A DNA stretch of 64,000 nt from Thalassolituus oleivorans MIL-1. GTDB taxonomy: Bacteria > Pseudomonadota > Gammaproteobacteria > Pseudomonadales > Oceanobacteraceae. Position numbers and translations under genes: made by a program. Below are positions 17,796-31,707 of this stretch, in pieces. Below the pieces are notes generated by a model. The model saw only the letters and a program-made list of their open reading frames with translations, searched no databases and was not told the origin of the DNA. Position 1 is the stretch's first letter; each line of letters begins with the position of its first letter. Where the stretch lies: the NCBI RefSeq assembly GCF_000355675.1, contig NC_020888.1, forward strand, positions 186,001-250,000, written 5' to 3'.

Positions 17796-19434
17796 AGTTA
17801 GGTAAAAAAGATAAGGCTTTTCGCACCAATAAAGTGAGCTATCTTGATTACAAAATTGTCGAAATGGATAGGGTCTTAACTCATCTATTCGCTCGGCTAA
17901 AGCACAATGGCGCTTCTAGTAAACTAAGTGCTAAAGGTATGACGGTTGAGTTGTTTAAAGACGAGTTTCTAGACTCTCGTAATGGAACACATTTTAAAAA
18001 CTTCTCTCAAGCCCCTATTACTATTGAAAAGTGGATTGAAACCCACTTGGTGGACTTAATTAATCGTGGCAAGGCTAACGAAGCGGTTGCTGCGCCGAGA
18101 CCACTTCACGGCAATACTTATTTGTTTCGAAATCCTAAAAATTGCCGGGATTATGGTGCCTCTAAGCAAGTATATGAGTTGCTTTACCATGCCAATAATG
18201 GTCAGACCGCGATTAACCGACTCAAACAGTTTTTCTTTGCTGGTGTCGATTCTACGACAGGTCAGTATGATAGTTCGTCGCAAGTAGATGTTGAAACGCA
18301 GGCAATATTAAGACTGTCTGATCAAGTAAAGTCTGACGCGCCGGATCATGCTGACTTACAAGAACGGTTTGCGCCGCTTAATCAACAAGCTGCGGATATT
18401 TTAGCTGAAGATATCATTAAGCTTCTGACGTATCGCCAGTATATTCCTCGTTCAGTGATGGTTGAGTACATAAAGATATTGTTAGCCTTTCACCTGGCGC
18501 TATACCAATTGAAATTGTTTAAGTTGCTACCGGCTTTGTCTAAGAGTAAGGGACGTAATCTTCAAGAGAGCAATAAGCAAAAGACGGCGCTCTATGTGGA
18601 CATGACAAATGGCGCTAATGGCTTGAGTGAATCGATGGCTGAGCAAAGCGCGACGTTACACTACAAGCGTATTCCTGCTTTTGTTAAAGCCTATTTCGGC
18701 GTTAAAAAACTCGATGAATTTGCAGAGTATCTATCGAAAAAAGGTAAATTATCGGGGTCAAAATCGATAAAACAAATGTCAGTGCCTGATTTGTTCACTC
18801 TGCTGGAGTCGCCGTTAGAGCAAGAGCGCGATCAGTTTTTTGGTCAGCGCAACGCTGGAATTTTAGATACGTCAGTGTCATCTGCACATGAGTCAGAGGA
18901 AATTCCGCCAGAGATTCATGCTATTACCCAGCTAGGCTTACCTGAGTATGAAACCTACATAGAGATTTTGTTATTTGTCCAAGGTAATGCAATTCGCTCT
19001 GGTTTAGTCAAAAACCTAGATAGTTTTATGCTCAAGAATAAACCTGGTGCTTTGTTAGAACAACAAAGTGGTAGCACTGGTGGACGTCGATTTAGCGTTG
19101 ATGGACGACTGCTAGAAGTGTTGTTACAGCTGGCAGTACTCACCAAAGGTGGTGACTTGGGTTTTCACACTAAGGAGTTAAGAGTTGATGAGCTGTTAAC
19201 TTTCTTAAAAGAACGATATGGCATTTTTATTGAATCGTTACCCGATACAGATGCTTTCTGTGAGTCATCAATTGATGTGAATAAAGCGCTTAGAGATAAC
19301 TTATCTGGTTTTAAACGCCGGTTACGAGAAATTGGTTTTTATCGCGATCTTTCTGATGCGTATGTAACACAAACTGTTACTCCAAGGTATCAGATAAATA
19401 GTAAGCAAAATGAGAGTATGAAAGGACATAACGC

Positions 19435-19438
<4 letters not shown>
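17792..19438 (+). CDS. mad7: MADS protein of unknown function, 548 aa
   Basis: 548 aa, no recognised motif. Residues are soluble in character, with several likely helical blocks and a basic region KLSGSKSIKQMS in the middle. It begins in an ATGA overlap with the kinase gene and ends in another with the last gene, so the three are translationally coupled and probably form one complex. Its place and length between an AAA ATPase and a large HerA-type ATPase parallel DptG between DptF and DptH. I see no sequence identity that proves this. It corresponds to the seventh MADS gene by order. Confidence 0.78.
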
Positions 19439-24915
<5,477 letters not shown>

Positions 24916-25277
24916 GTATCTTGGTCACTTGGTATCTAGCCGGCTGACTGTGTTGTTGTTTTCTGTTGGTTAAGCTTTTGATTTATCGAGGGTAGCTGGT
25001 TACGCAACCAGTTACTGTACTAAGATAGTTACGATTGATAATTCACCCATTAGTCTAGTCGTGCTTTTTGTTTAAAATGTGACGGTTCGCGCAAAATGCG
25101 ATCACCCAGAAATTCTGGGCAGTTCTAATTGAAGCAAAGGCAAGCAGATTAGAGTTAGCGACATATACAAAAACATCGAGCTATTTGGCGCTTTTGATAT
25201 TAAAATCGCATCAACAACACCCCTCCCGCTACCCGTTAGATCAGCGCCCCGCGAGGGGTTACTCGTTTTTAAGGCTT
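24916..25277. other. Intergenic region after the mad operon
   Basis: No gene is supported. CTGGTT (24996-25001) pairs with AACCAG (25006-25011) across a four-base loop, a weak hairpin about 80 bases after the mad8 stop without a T tract. CCCC/GGGG (25247-25258) forms a second small hairpin, with a T run 10 bases later on the plus strand. Either might end the long operon transcript. Nothing else is evident. Confidence 0.35.
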
Positions 25278-25958
25278 CTAATTTTTGCTACCGTAATCAG
25301 TTACGGCACCAAAATTAGCTTTTATCCACACATCATTCTCTGGCCCACAAAGGTGGTGCAGCAGCGCTAGGTTGATCTGGTGGCTAATAACGTTGCCGTT
25401 TCGTTTTCGGTTGTCTTTTCTTAAACCGCTCACTAATAACCCCGTACATGATTTGCCTATTTGCTCCGGCGAACTGGGCAGGCAAAAGGCGCGGTTTTGC
25501 TGTTTGGGGTGCAAGGTAGCGCGCTTTCCTGTTTTAGATAAAGGCGTAATGCACCAAAAGATACGGGCGTTGGCGGGAGTATTAAGTTGTAATGTGTTGG
25601 ATGTCGGTAACAAATGCGCTGGTAACACAACTAACCCGCCTTGCGCGTGGCCATCAACCTCAGGTAAAGGTAGCCAATACAGGTTTGGCCATTGCTCGGG
25701 GCTCTGCCATTTTTCTACGATCACTTGTGCGCCAATGCTATTTAGCCATTGGTGAATGGGGCAGCCTGGGGTCACTTGTTTAACGCGTGGTAACTGATAG
25801 GTCAGCCAGCGGGTTAAACGTTCGGCGGCATTATCGCACTGGCTTAATGCTGGGTAGAGGGTAAACTCGCCATGCCCAACCAGTAAAGCGACCACCTGCT
25901 GTATCCATTCTCTATCCCAATCGTTACCACTTGCCCATAACACGTCACTTATCACCAT
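25278..25958 (-). CDS. Hypothetical protein of the island backbone, 226 aa
   Basis: I do not recognise this protein. It is rich in tryptophan, proline and leucine, has no signal peptide or membrane segment, and starts MVISDVLWASGNDWDREWIQQ. Its base and codon use resembles the DUF927 and integrase genes more than the mad genes, which suggests it belongs to the older island backbone on the far side of the defense cargo. The frame is long and the translation has normal composition, so it is probably real. Overlapping plus-strand frames are poorer in composition and were not called. Confidence 0.55.
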   Translation of the reverse strand: MVISDVLWASGNDWDREWIQQVVALLVGHGEFTLYPALSQCDNAAERLTRWLTYQLPRVKQVTPGCPIHQWLNSIGAQVIVEKWQSPEQWPNLYWLPLPEVDGHAQGGLVVLPAHLLPTSNTLQLNTPANARIFWCITPLSKTGKRATLHPKQQNRAFCLPSSPEQIGKSCTGLLVSGLRKDNRKRNGNVISHQINLALLHHLCGPENDVWIKANFGAVTDYGSKN

Positions 25959-26003
25959 GTTGGTTTTTTCATGCCGTCTATTTTCAGTGGTCGGGTGCAG
26001 ACT

Positions 26004-26020
26004 CGGTGGTGAAATAGATG
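26004..26020 (+). repeat. 17-base direct repeat, copy 1
   Basis: CGGTGGTGAAATAGATG matches CGGTGGTGAGATAGATG at 29653-29669 in 16 of 17 positions, in the same orientation. The second copy lies between the integrase gene and yicC. A shared integrase or excision-factor binding site is possible; this is inference. Confidence 0.5.
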
Positions 26021-26113
26021 AAAGAAATGGCCATCAAACTAACCAGTCAAATCGGTTTTTTGTTATGACCTGTGCGCGGCAACTGATTGAAATATATCGT
26101 CCAATGCGGCTCT

Positions 26114-26350
26114 GTTTGGCGGCATTTGGCTAGTGCAAAAAAATCGAGACGCCAAACTATCGTTTGCATTCTGGGTTAGAAAAAACAAACGGTTTGTACT
26201 TTGGATTCGAGGTTGGTTTAGGGTGCAAAAAGTACCAAATCTTGCTTTGTGTCAGTACCGGCAAGGCTTAGCAGCGTTGGATTTCAATCGAGAAGCCAAA
26301 CAGTGAATGGGCTAATTTCCCTGTTTGGCGTTTCGATCCAAAAGCCAAAC
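26114..26350. repeat. Iteron-like repeat cluster
   Basis: In the 454-base gap without genes (25959-26412), a motif near ATCGAGACGCCAAAC recurs: AATCGAGACGCCAAAC (26142-26157), AATCGAGAAGCCAAAC (26286-26301), GTTTGGCGTTTCGAT (26323-26337, inverted) and ATCCAAAAGCCAAAC (26336-26350). A partial inverted copy GTTTGGC lies at 26114-26120. Repeated boxes in both orientations suggest multiple binding sites of one protein, such as a replication initiator, a relaxosome or mobility factor, or a regulator. No partner can be named. Confidence 0.6.
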
Positions 26351-26412
26351 GGATAGTGGTTTTGGCGTATGGGTATAAAAGTATGAGGAAGTGTTCAACG
26401 AAGAGCGGCTTG

Positions 26413-26993
26413 CTAATTTAACTTGGGATTTGATGGAGAGGTGTCTTCCAACTTGAGTGAAGGTTGCTTGTCACTGTTACCCTCAAAGTATTTAAGGGCG
26501 TACCCCATTGCCTTGTAGCTTTTCTCGCGTTTTTTAAACATGCGTTGCAGCATAGGGAGGGCGCAGCCCACATAGTCGTGAATGGTGACTTGTGTTTTTC
26601 CTTCCGATTCACGATGAATACGACCGGCATATTGAGCCAATGTACCTTTCCATGCGATGGGCATGGCCAAAAACAACGTATCCAGTCTTGGTAGGTCAAA
26701 CCCTTCGCCTACATATTTTCCTGTTGCGACGACGACTTGAGCCGATTGCAGATGATTGTCAGCGTTCTTGCGTTCCGCAGCTTTCATGGCACCTTTAAGT
26801 ACGACAGTGCTTATACCCATCTCGGTAAGTCGTGAGTGTATGTACTCTGCGCTCTGTAAGGACTAACGGGTGAACGCTCGTTTTGAGCGCTACGCAAAGC
26901 CTCTCTTAATGCGAGAAGCTGCTGCTTTTCGTTTTCAAGCTCAGCTAGCCTGTTATCAATAGCAGAAATGTTTGGGTAGCGAGCGTCATTCAT
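26413..26993 (-). pseudogene. Remnant of a DEAD/DEAH-type helicase gene
   Basis: Two pieces in different frames survive. The 5' piece (26993 downward) encodes MNDARYPNISAIDNRLAELENEKQQLLALREAL, split here as a coiled-coil start (MNDARYPNISAIDNR, LAELENEKQQ) typical of large ResIII/TOTE-type helicases. The 3' piece (to 26413) encodes helicase C-terminal motifs: VVVATGKYVGEGFDLPRLD and QYAGRIHRESEGK, with the arginine-finger QxxGRxxR. The 3' frame is preceded by an in-frame TAG near 26865. Almost the whole middle, including Walker A and B, is missing. This is an internal deletion with frameshift; no function is expected. The TOTE assignment is inference. Confidence 0.75.
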
Positions 26994-27018
26994 AACAAAC
27001 TAATTTTGATTCGCAGCG

Positions 27019-27390
27019 CTATGACGCGCGAACTTGCGGTGGCTTGATCAGTGACTCTGCTGGAATACCTAACCCTTCATGAAGTTTCCAAATCATTTTT
27101 AGCGTGAGTGATCGCTTATGGTTTAGGATTTCATAAACACGATTGCTTTTACCTATCATGGGTTCAAGATCTTTAACCGTTAAGCCTTTGCGCTCCATCT
27201 CAAACTTTATTGCCTCAACAGGGTCTGGCAAATCCATTGGAAAATGCTTTGCTTCGTAGGCCTCGACTAACGTAACCAAAATGTCCAGCTTTTCGCCTTC
27301 GACGGTATCAGGCTCCGCCATCATTAGGTTTTCGATGTCGTTTAATGCCGCGCGGTAGTCGGCATCTGTTTTAATAGGTCTGATGTCCAT
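27019..27390 (-). CDS. higA: HigA-type antitoxin, XRE family
   Basis: 123 aa, MDIRPIKTDADYRAALNDIE, followed by an XRE helix-turn-helix with GLTVKDLEPMIGKSNRVYEIL and RSLTLKMIWKLHEGLGIPAE. This is the usual HigA/COG5499 layout: an N-terminal segment that covers the toxin and a C-terminal DNA-binding domain. It lies 31 bases downstream of higB on the minus strand, the toxin-first order characteristic of higBA. It neutralises HigB and represses the operon. Confidence 0.9.
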   Translation of the reverse strand: MDIRPIKTDADYRAALNDIENLMMAEPDTVEGEKLDILVTLVEAYEAKHFPMDLPDPVEAIKFEMERKGLTVKDLEPMIGKSNRVYEILNHKRSLTLKMIWKLHEGLGIPAESLIKPPQVRAS

Positions 27391-27421
27391 TATATTTACC
27401 TCTTGTTACTACCTTTTGGCT

Positions 27422-27724
27422 TCAAATCGTTTGCACATCAATTTTATCGTATTGCGCATGGCTGCCGATAAACCGTATGTAAACCACCTTGTAGGCATAA
27501 TTGATCCAAACGACTAATCGGTATTTATTACCGGCAATGTTAAACACGACACGCCCATCTTTGAGGATGCTGGCATTTCTAAAGTCCTGTTTCACATCCG
27601 CCGGTGATCCCCAATCAGCGTTTAATGCATGTCTATACCACGCTAAAGTTGGTTCTTTAGCGTCAATGTATTCTGGGCTGTCTTCCCAAAATGTTTTTAA
27701 GGTTGATAGTGCGATAATTCTCAT
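27422..27724 (-). CDS. higB: HigB-type mRNA interferase toxin
   Basis: 100 aa. MRIIALSTLKTFWED, then ADVKQDFRNASIL, GRVVFNIAGNKYRLVVWINY and VVYIRFIGSHAQYDKID match the HigB family of RelE-like ribosome-dependent mRNA endonucleases. The terminal HxxYDKID segment is characteristic. Such genes stabilise mobile islands and are common in them. The toxin gene is first, with the antitoxin gene directly downstream. Confidence 0.9.
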   Translation of the reverse strand: MRIIALSTLKTFWEDSPEYIDAKEPTLAWYRHALNADWGSPADVKQDFRNASILKDGRVVFNIAGNKYRLVVWINYAYKVVYIRFIGSHAQYDKIDVQTI

Positions 27725-27735
27725 AAACAGATGTT

Positions 27736-27752
27736 AGTCCCATATTGGGACT
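27736..27752 (-). promoter_or_regulatory. higBA operator palindrome
   Basis: AGTCCCA and TGGGACT form a perfect 7-base inverted repeat around TAT, 12 bases upstream of the higB start codon. This is the expected place for HigA autorepression. The half-site AGTCCC is shared with one hipBA operator box (GGGAATATAGTCCC). Confidence 0.6.
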
Positions 27753-27919
27753 TTTGCAAGTTTGGTATTTTTGATGCGGTTAGGAGTTTTTACCGCATCC
27801 CCAATTGCCCCATTCCTTGGGGCGGTTCACATCCCTCTTATTCACCCTCTGAAGCTCGGCATATCAAGTGTTGCCCCATTGTCCCAACTGCCCACGGTAA
27901 GTGAGCAAATGGGGGCTTG

Positions 27920-28258
27920 CTAGTTTCGCCTGATGGGCCTTTTCGGCATGCGGCTGCGTTTGCCATCGAAGAACGCCAATACTCTGAACCAATAGAGCGA
28001 TTCTTCATAACCTAGGCTGTACGTTGGGCGTGCAGGCGGGATGAGCCCTAGTTTACGTCCTAGGCCGACAATCACGTAGAACGTGAGTTTTAACGTCAGC
28101 CAAGGAGCGAGTACCACGAATACCATCAGGCATTGCCGGGTAAGTGCGTAGCCTATGCCATGAGGCTGTTCGAGTAGGGCAATGCCAATACACCAGCCAA
28201 GTCCTGCCAGCATGGCTATTGGAAAGGTAATGGGGGCGAGTCGCATCATAAATTGCAT
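27920..28258 (-). CDS. Small membrane protein downstream of the integrase
   Basis: Start at 28258 (MQFMMRLAPITF) is preferred because GGAGGGCG lies just upstream; the longer frame to 28297 runs into the integrase gene. About 112 aa with at least two hydrophobic segments (LAPITFPIAMLAGLGWCIGIALL, written here as about residues 6-28, and about residues 42-65), then a basic cytosolic tail KRSRMPKRPIRRN. The start lies one base after the integrase stop, so the two are coupled. Function unknown. Confidence 0.65.
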   Translation of the reverse strand: MQFMMRLAPITFPIAMLAGLGWCIGIALLEQPHGIGYALTRQCLMVFVVLAPWLTLKLTFYVIVGLGRKLGLIPPARPTYSLGYEESLYWFRVLAFFDGKRSRMPKRPIRRN

Positions 28259-28259
28259 G

Positions 28260-29516
28260 TTAACGCCCTCCTGTGTGGTATTGTGAAGCGGGCTCAAAGT
28301 TCACCAGTGGTTCAACCACATCAGCTACGGTTTGATGGGCAATTCGGCGCTCTTCAAAGTAATCGTGGCGGTCGTAGATACCCTCAACGCCTTTTAGCTT
28401 ATGGTTAAGACAGCGTTCGGCCACATTGCCTGCAATGCCCAAAGAGGCGGCAAGGCTGCGAAAGGTGCGGCGCAGATCGTGCACGGTGAAGTGTTCAAGC
28501 TTGCCCATTTTATTCGGTGGCTGTTTTTTGCGCCCAGGCTCGCGACCAAAGAGTTTAGAAATGGCGCGGTTTAGCGTATCTGGCCCCATATGTGGACGAT
28601 GGCTTGCTCGTCTGGCTGGGAAAACATAAGGTGAGCCACAAGCGCGGATTTGCAGCTCGTTAAACCAGGCAATGGCTTGGCGTGGTAAGGGAATGCTGAT
28701 TGGCACGCCAGTTTTACTTCGTTCCTTGGGTAGGTCCCATACGCCCGTGGTTAAATCCATTTCACGCCACATGGCTTCGCACAGTTCGCTTTTGCGCACG
28801 CCCAATACCAAAAACAGGCAGCAAGCGAGGTAGTTGTCGCGGCCAAAGCTATTGATATGGGTATGAAACACGCTAAAGGCGTAGTGAATTTCCTCTTTGC
28901 TGAGCATCCTGTCTTTACTGGACTCCACACCACCGGCATCGTCCACGGTAAATGCTGCGGCGGGGTTGTTCAGCGTTAAGTCGAGCTTTATCGCATGTCG
29001 AAACAGCTGCTTCATGTACATCAAGGTATCGTTGGCGATGGTAGGGCGGTTACTTTCTCGAATGCGTTCCAATACTTCACGTACATGTGTTGGCCGCACG
29101 GCTTGGATAGGAAGTTGACCAATCACTGGTGCAATTTCTTTGGTAAAAACACGTTTGGGTATATTCGGGTGCTTTAATCGGCGACTTAAGTCTTTGGCAT
29201 ACCAGTCTTGAAACAGCTGACTGACATTTTGGATCTCTGGGATGGTTTCAATAGCACGGATTGCTAATGGGTCTTCACCTTGCTGAAGTTGTAGCTGCAT
29301 TTTAGATGACTCAAGTCGAGCCTCTGCTAAGGTCATGCTTGGATATTGACCGAGCGTGGCTTCTCGTCGTCCGTTTAGGCTGGTATACCTTAGTATCCAA
29401 TACGGCATGCCAGATTTTCTTACGCAAAAATATAGGCCATTCCCATCACTGTATTTTTTGTTTGCTGTTGCGGTGCGAGCATAAGACTGCACCTGAGTTG
29501 CGGTTAGTTTTGCCAT
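28260..29516 (-). CDS. int: P4-type tyrosine integrase of the island
   Basis: 418 aa. The N-terminal DUF4102-type arm-binding domain includes YSDGNGLYFCVRKSG. The catalytic domain has all expected residues: R241 (LGVRKSEL), H346 and R349 (HDLRRT), H372 (LNHK) and Y381 (GIYDRHDY). P4-type integrases insert islands at conserved chromosomal sites. This one lies against the 3' end of yicC, the site used by mobilizable islands studied in Vibrio. All catalytic residues are present, so it is probably functional. AlpA at 5816 is a candidate excision partner. Confidence 0.95.
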   Translation of the reverse strand: MAKLTATQVQSYARTATANKKYSDGNGLYFCVRKSGMPYWILRYTSLNGRREATLGQYPSMTLAEARLESSKMQLQLQQGEDPLAIRAIETIPEIQNVSQLFQDWYAKDLSRRLKHPNIPKRVFTKEIAPVIGQLPIQAVRPTHVREVLERIRESNRPTIANDTLMYMKQLFRHAIKLDLTLNNPAAAFTVDDAGGVESSKDRMLSKEEIHYAFSVFHTHINSFGRDNYLACCLFLVLGVRKSELCEAMWREMDLTTGVWDLPKERSKTGVPISIPLPRQAIAWFNELQIRACGSPYVFPARRASHRPHMGPDTLNRAISKLFGREPGRKKQPPNKMGKLEHFTVHDLRRTFRSLAASLGIAGNVAERCLNHKLKGVEGIYDRHDYFEERRIAHQTVADVVEPLVNFEPASQYHTGGR

Positions 29517-29877
29517 CGTTTGTTACTCTATATTCCTAAGAAATCGTTAAAATTTGCTCACCATTGCCCACCACTGTTTGTTTATCGATTGGTTCGATAG
29601 TTGAGTGATTGAACAATCTGCAAGCAGCACGATAAGTGGAGATGGCATAAGGCGGTGGTGAGATAGATGCAAAAATCTGCTCACCAGATACCTTGACTTT
29701 TTGCTTATTGAGTCAAAAAAACAGGTCTTGCCACCATTCTGCCCACCACTAAACAGGTAGTTGGTAACGGACATCTGCAAACCGATTTGGACGGGGAAAA
29801 TAAAAAAGCCCTGTATTTTCAATGCTCTTCACAAGGTAATACAGGGCTTCTAAGACATTCTTGGACGGGTAAAAAAA
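29517..29877. other. Integrase-yicC junction: attachment-site region
   Basis: No gene is supported in these 361 bases. TGCCCACCACT occurs at about 29564 and again at about 29741. CGGTGGTGAGATAGATG (29653-29669) matches a site at 26004. TTGGACGGG occurs at 29787-29795 and 29861-29869, flanking the yicC terminator. Such clustered short repeats fit core and arm sites of a tyrosine recombinase. The exact crossover site cannot be set without the other island end or an empty site. Confidence 0.5.
29806..29849 (-). terminator. Rho-independent terminator of yicC
   Basis: AAGCCCTGTATT (29806-29817) and AATACAGGGCTT (29838-29849) are perfectly complementary over 12 bases with a 20-base loop. Read on the minus strand the stem is followed by TTTTTTATTTT. 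It lies 28 bases after the yicC stop. Confidence 0.75.
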
Positions 29878-30771
29878 CTATTCGATGTTTTGCACTTGCT
29901 CGCGCATCTGTTCGATCAATACTTTTAAATCCACCGCGATGCGGGTGATGTCGCTGCGAATCGACTTCGACGATAGCGTATTCGCCTCACGATTCAGTTC
30001 TTGCATCATAAAGTCGAGGCGACGGCCTATGGGTTCGTCGCGGCTAAGTATGTCGCGCACTTCATGGGTATGGGTGCGCAGGCGGTCGGTTTCTTCGGCG
30101 ATATCGGCTTTCTGTGCGGCCAATATCATTTCTTGTTCGATGCGCTGTGGATCTAGGGTGTCTTTAAATTCACTTAGCTTGTCGTGCAATTGCTGGCGTT
30201 GGGCGGCCAAAGCTTCGGGCATGTGTTTATCGACGGCGGCAACGTGGGTATCAATTTGATCAAGGCGTTGGCGAATTAGCTCCGCAAGGGCTTGGCCTTC
30301 GCGCTGGCGCGCATTGCTCAAGGCGGTTAGGCATTCGGCAAAACTGGAGAGGGCGGTTTGCTCCATTGCTTTGCTATTAACCTCGTTATCATCATGACCA
30401 TCGAGCACACCGGGCCATTGCATCAGACGTAAGACATCAAGAGTGTTTCCGGGGCCGATGATAGCGGCGATTTGATCGGCGGCATTATTGAGGTCGCGTA
30501 CTAGGGCTTCGTTCACCCGTAATTGGCTCTGTTGTTCTTGCGCCTGATATTTTAAAAATACTTCGATTTTACCGCGCTGAAAGCGCTGTTTGAGTTGTTC
30601 GCGTAATAACGGTTCTAAATCGCGAAAGGCGTCAGGCAGGCGAAAATGGAGTTCTAGGTAACGGCTATTGACCGAGCGCACTTCCCAAATAAATCGGCCC
30701 GTGGCGATTTGGGTGTCGGCTTGAATATGTTCGCCGCTATGACGGGCGAAGGCGGTCATGCTGTAAACCAT
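29878..30771 (-). CDS. yicC: YicC/YloC family endoribonuclease
   Basis: 297 aa, beginning MVYSMTAFARHSG, with the N-terminal family signature EVRSVNSRYLELHFRLP and the C-terminal domain ending MREQVQNIE. YicC proteins are endoribonucleases; E. coli YicC has been linked to decay of the small RNA RyhB. Its length is normal and the 3' end is intact despite the island next to it, as expected if the attachment site regenerates the coding end. It diverges from rph, as in many gammaproteobacteria. Confidence 0.93.
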   Translation of the reverse strand: MVYSMTAFARHSGEHIQADTQIATGRFIWEVRSVNSRYLELHFRLPDAFRDLEPLLREQLKQRFQRGKIEVFLKYQAQEQQSQLRVNEALVRDLNNAADQIAAIIGPGNTLDVLRLMQWPGVLDGHDDNEVNSKAMEQTALSSFAECLTALSNARQREGQALAELIRQRLDQIDTHVAAVDKHMPEALAAQRQQLHDKLSEFKDTLDPQRIEQEMILAAQKADIAEETDRLRTHTHEVRDILSRDEPIGRRLDFMMQELNREANTLSSKSIRSDITRIAVDLKVLIEQMREQVQNIE

Positions 30772-30807
30772 GAAGTACTCCCTTTCAAAATTAGAGCCAC
30801 ATTGTAC

Positions 30808-30836
30808 GGATTTTCAGCCTGTTTTGCCGGTATAAT
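30808..30836 (+). promoter_or_regulatory. Promoter of rph
   Basis: A perfect -10 box TATAAT at 30831-30836 stands 40 bases before the rph ATG. The -35 region (GGATTT, 30808-30813) is weak. Confidence 0.5.
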
Positions 30837-30875
30837 GGCGGCCTTTGCACGACAATTTATTTAAGGATTCCAACT

Positions 30876-31592
30876 ATGAGACCCAGTGGCCGTTCAGTCG
30901 ATCAACTTCGCGATGTGCGCATCACCCGACATTTTACTATGCACGCTGAAGGCTCAGTGTTGGTTGAGTTTGGTAATACCAAAGTGATTTGTACTGCCAG
31001 TGTTGAAACCTCAGTACCGCCATTTTTGCGCGGAAAGGGGAAAGGTTGGGTAACGGCAGAATACGGTATGCTGCCGCGCTCAACTGGTTCACGCATGATT
31101 CGTGAAGCGGCGAAAGGCAAACAACAGGGCCGTACGGTTGAGATTTCGCGGTTAATTGGTCGTAGTTTGCGTGCGGCGGTTGATTTAACCGCTTTGGGTG
31201 AAAACACCATTAATATCGACTGTGATGTTATTCAGGCCGACGGTGGCACGCGCACGGCATCGATTACCGGTGCTTGTGTTGCTTTGGTGGATGCCATTGA
31301 GTGGTTAAAGAAAAACGGCAAGGTAAAAGGCGAGCCACTGAAGCACATGATTGCTGCAGTATCGGTGGGTATGTACAAAGGCACCGCCGTTACCGATTTG
31401 GATTACGCTGAAGACTCTGAAGCCGAAACGGATTTAAACGTCATTATGACGGCCAGTGGCGGCTATGTTGAAATTCAAGGTACAGCAGAAGCTGAGCCAT
31501 TCACGCCAGATGAGTTAAACGCTATGTTGGCGTTAGCGCAGAAGGCGGTTGGTGAGTTGGCGCAAATTCAAAAAGCGGCACTTGAAGCCTAA
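30876..31592 (+). CDS. rph: Ribonuclease PH
   Basis: 238 aa, [20 protein letters not shown], with [10 protein letters not shown]-type and [18 protein letters not shown] motifs and [12 protein letters not shown] near the catalytic site. This phosphorolytic 3'-5' exoribonuclease trims tRNA 3' ends. Full length with an intact C-terminus. AAGGA lies 9 bases before the start. It is followed by a strong terminator hairpin at 31626-31654, so it is probably monocistronic. Confidence 0.97.
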   Translation: MRPSGRSVDQLRDVRITRHFTMHAEGSVLVEFGNTKVICTASVETSVPPFLRGKGKGWVTAEYGMLPRSTGSRMIREAAKGKQQGRTVEISRLIGRSLRAAVDLTALGENTINIDCDVIQADGGTRTASITGACVALVDAIEWLKKNGKVKGEPLKHMIAAVSVGMYKGTAVTDLDYAEDSEAETDLNVIMTASGGYVEIQGTAEAEPFTPDELNAMLALAQKAVGELAQIQKAALEA

Positions 31593-31625
31593 GAGCAAAG
31601 AGCAGAATCGATAACACGTTGAATA

Positions 31626-31654
31626 AAAAAGGAGGCCAATGCGGCCTCCTTTTT
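31626..31654. terminator. Bidirectional terminator between rph and crc
   Basis: AAAAAGGAGGCC (31626-31637) pairs with GGCCTCCTTTTT (31643-31654) around a five-base loop. A and T tracts on the two sides serve both convergent genes. Confidence 0.9.
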
Positions 31655-31707
31655 ATTACTTATTACCTATTACTTCTTTTGAGCATCGAGTCTAATCAAA
31701 CGTTGAA

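Noticed and set aside
25372-25755. 127-residue plus-strand frame opposite the 226-residue gene
   Set aside because: Cysteine- and proline-rich shadow; the minus-strand frame is longer and better balanced.
29547-29822. 91-residue minus-strand frame between int and yicC
   Set aside because: It spans the yicC terminator and the attachment-site repeats and has no ribosome site.
29517-29877. tRNA gene as integration target
   Set aside because: No cloverleaf or CCA-type tRNA end is visible; the neighbour is yicC.
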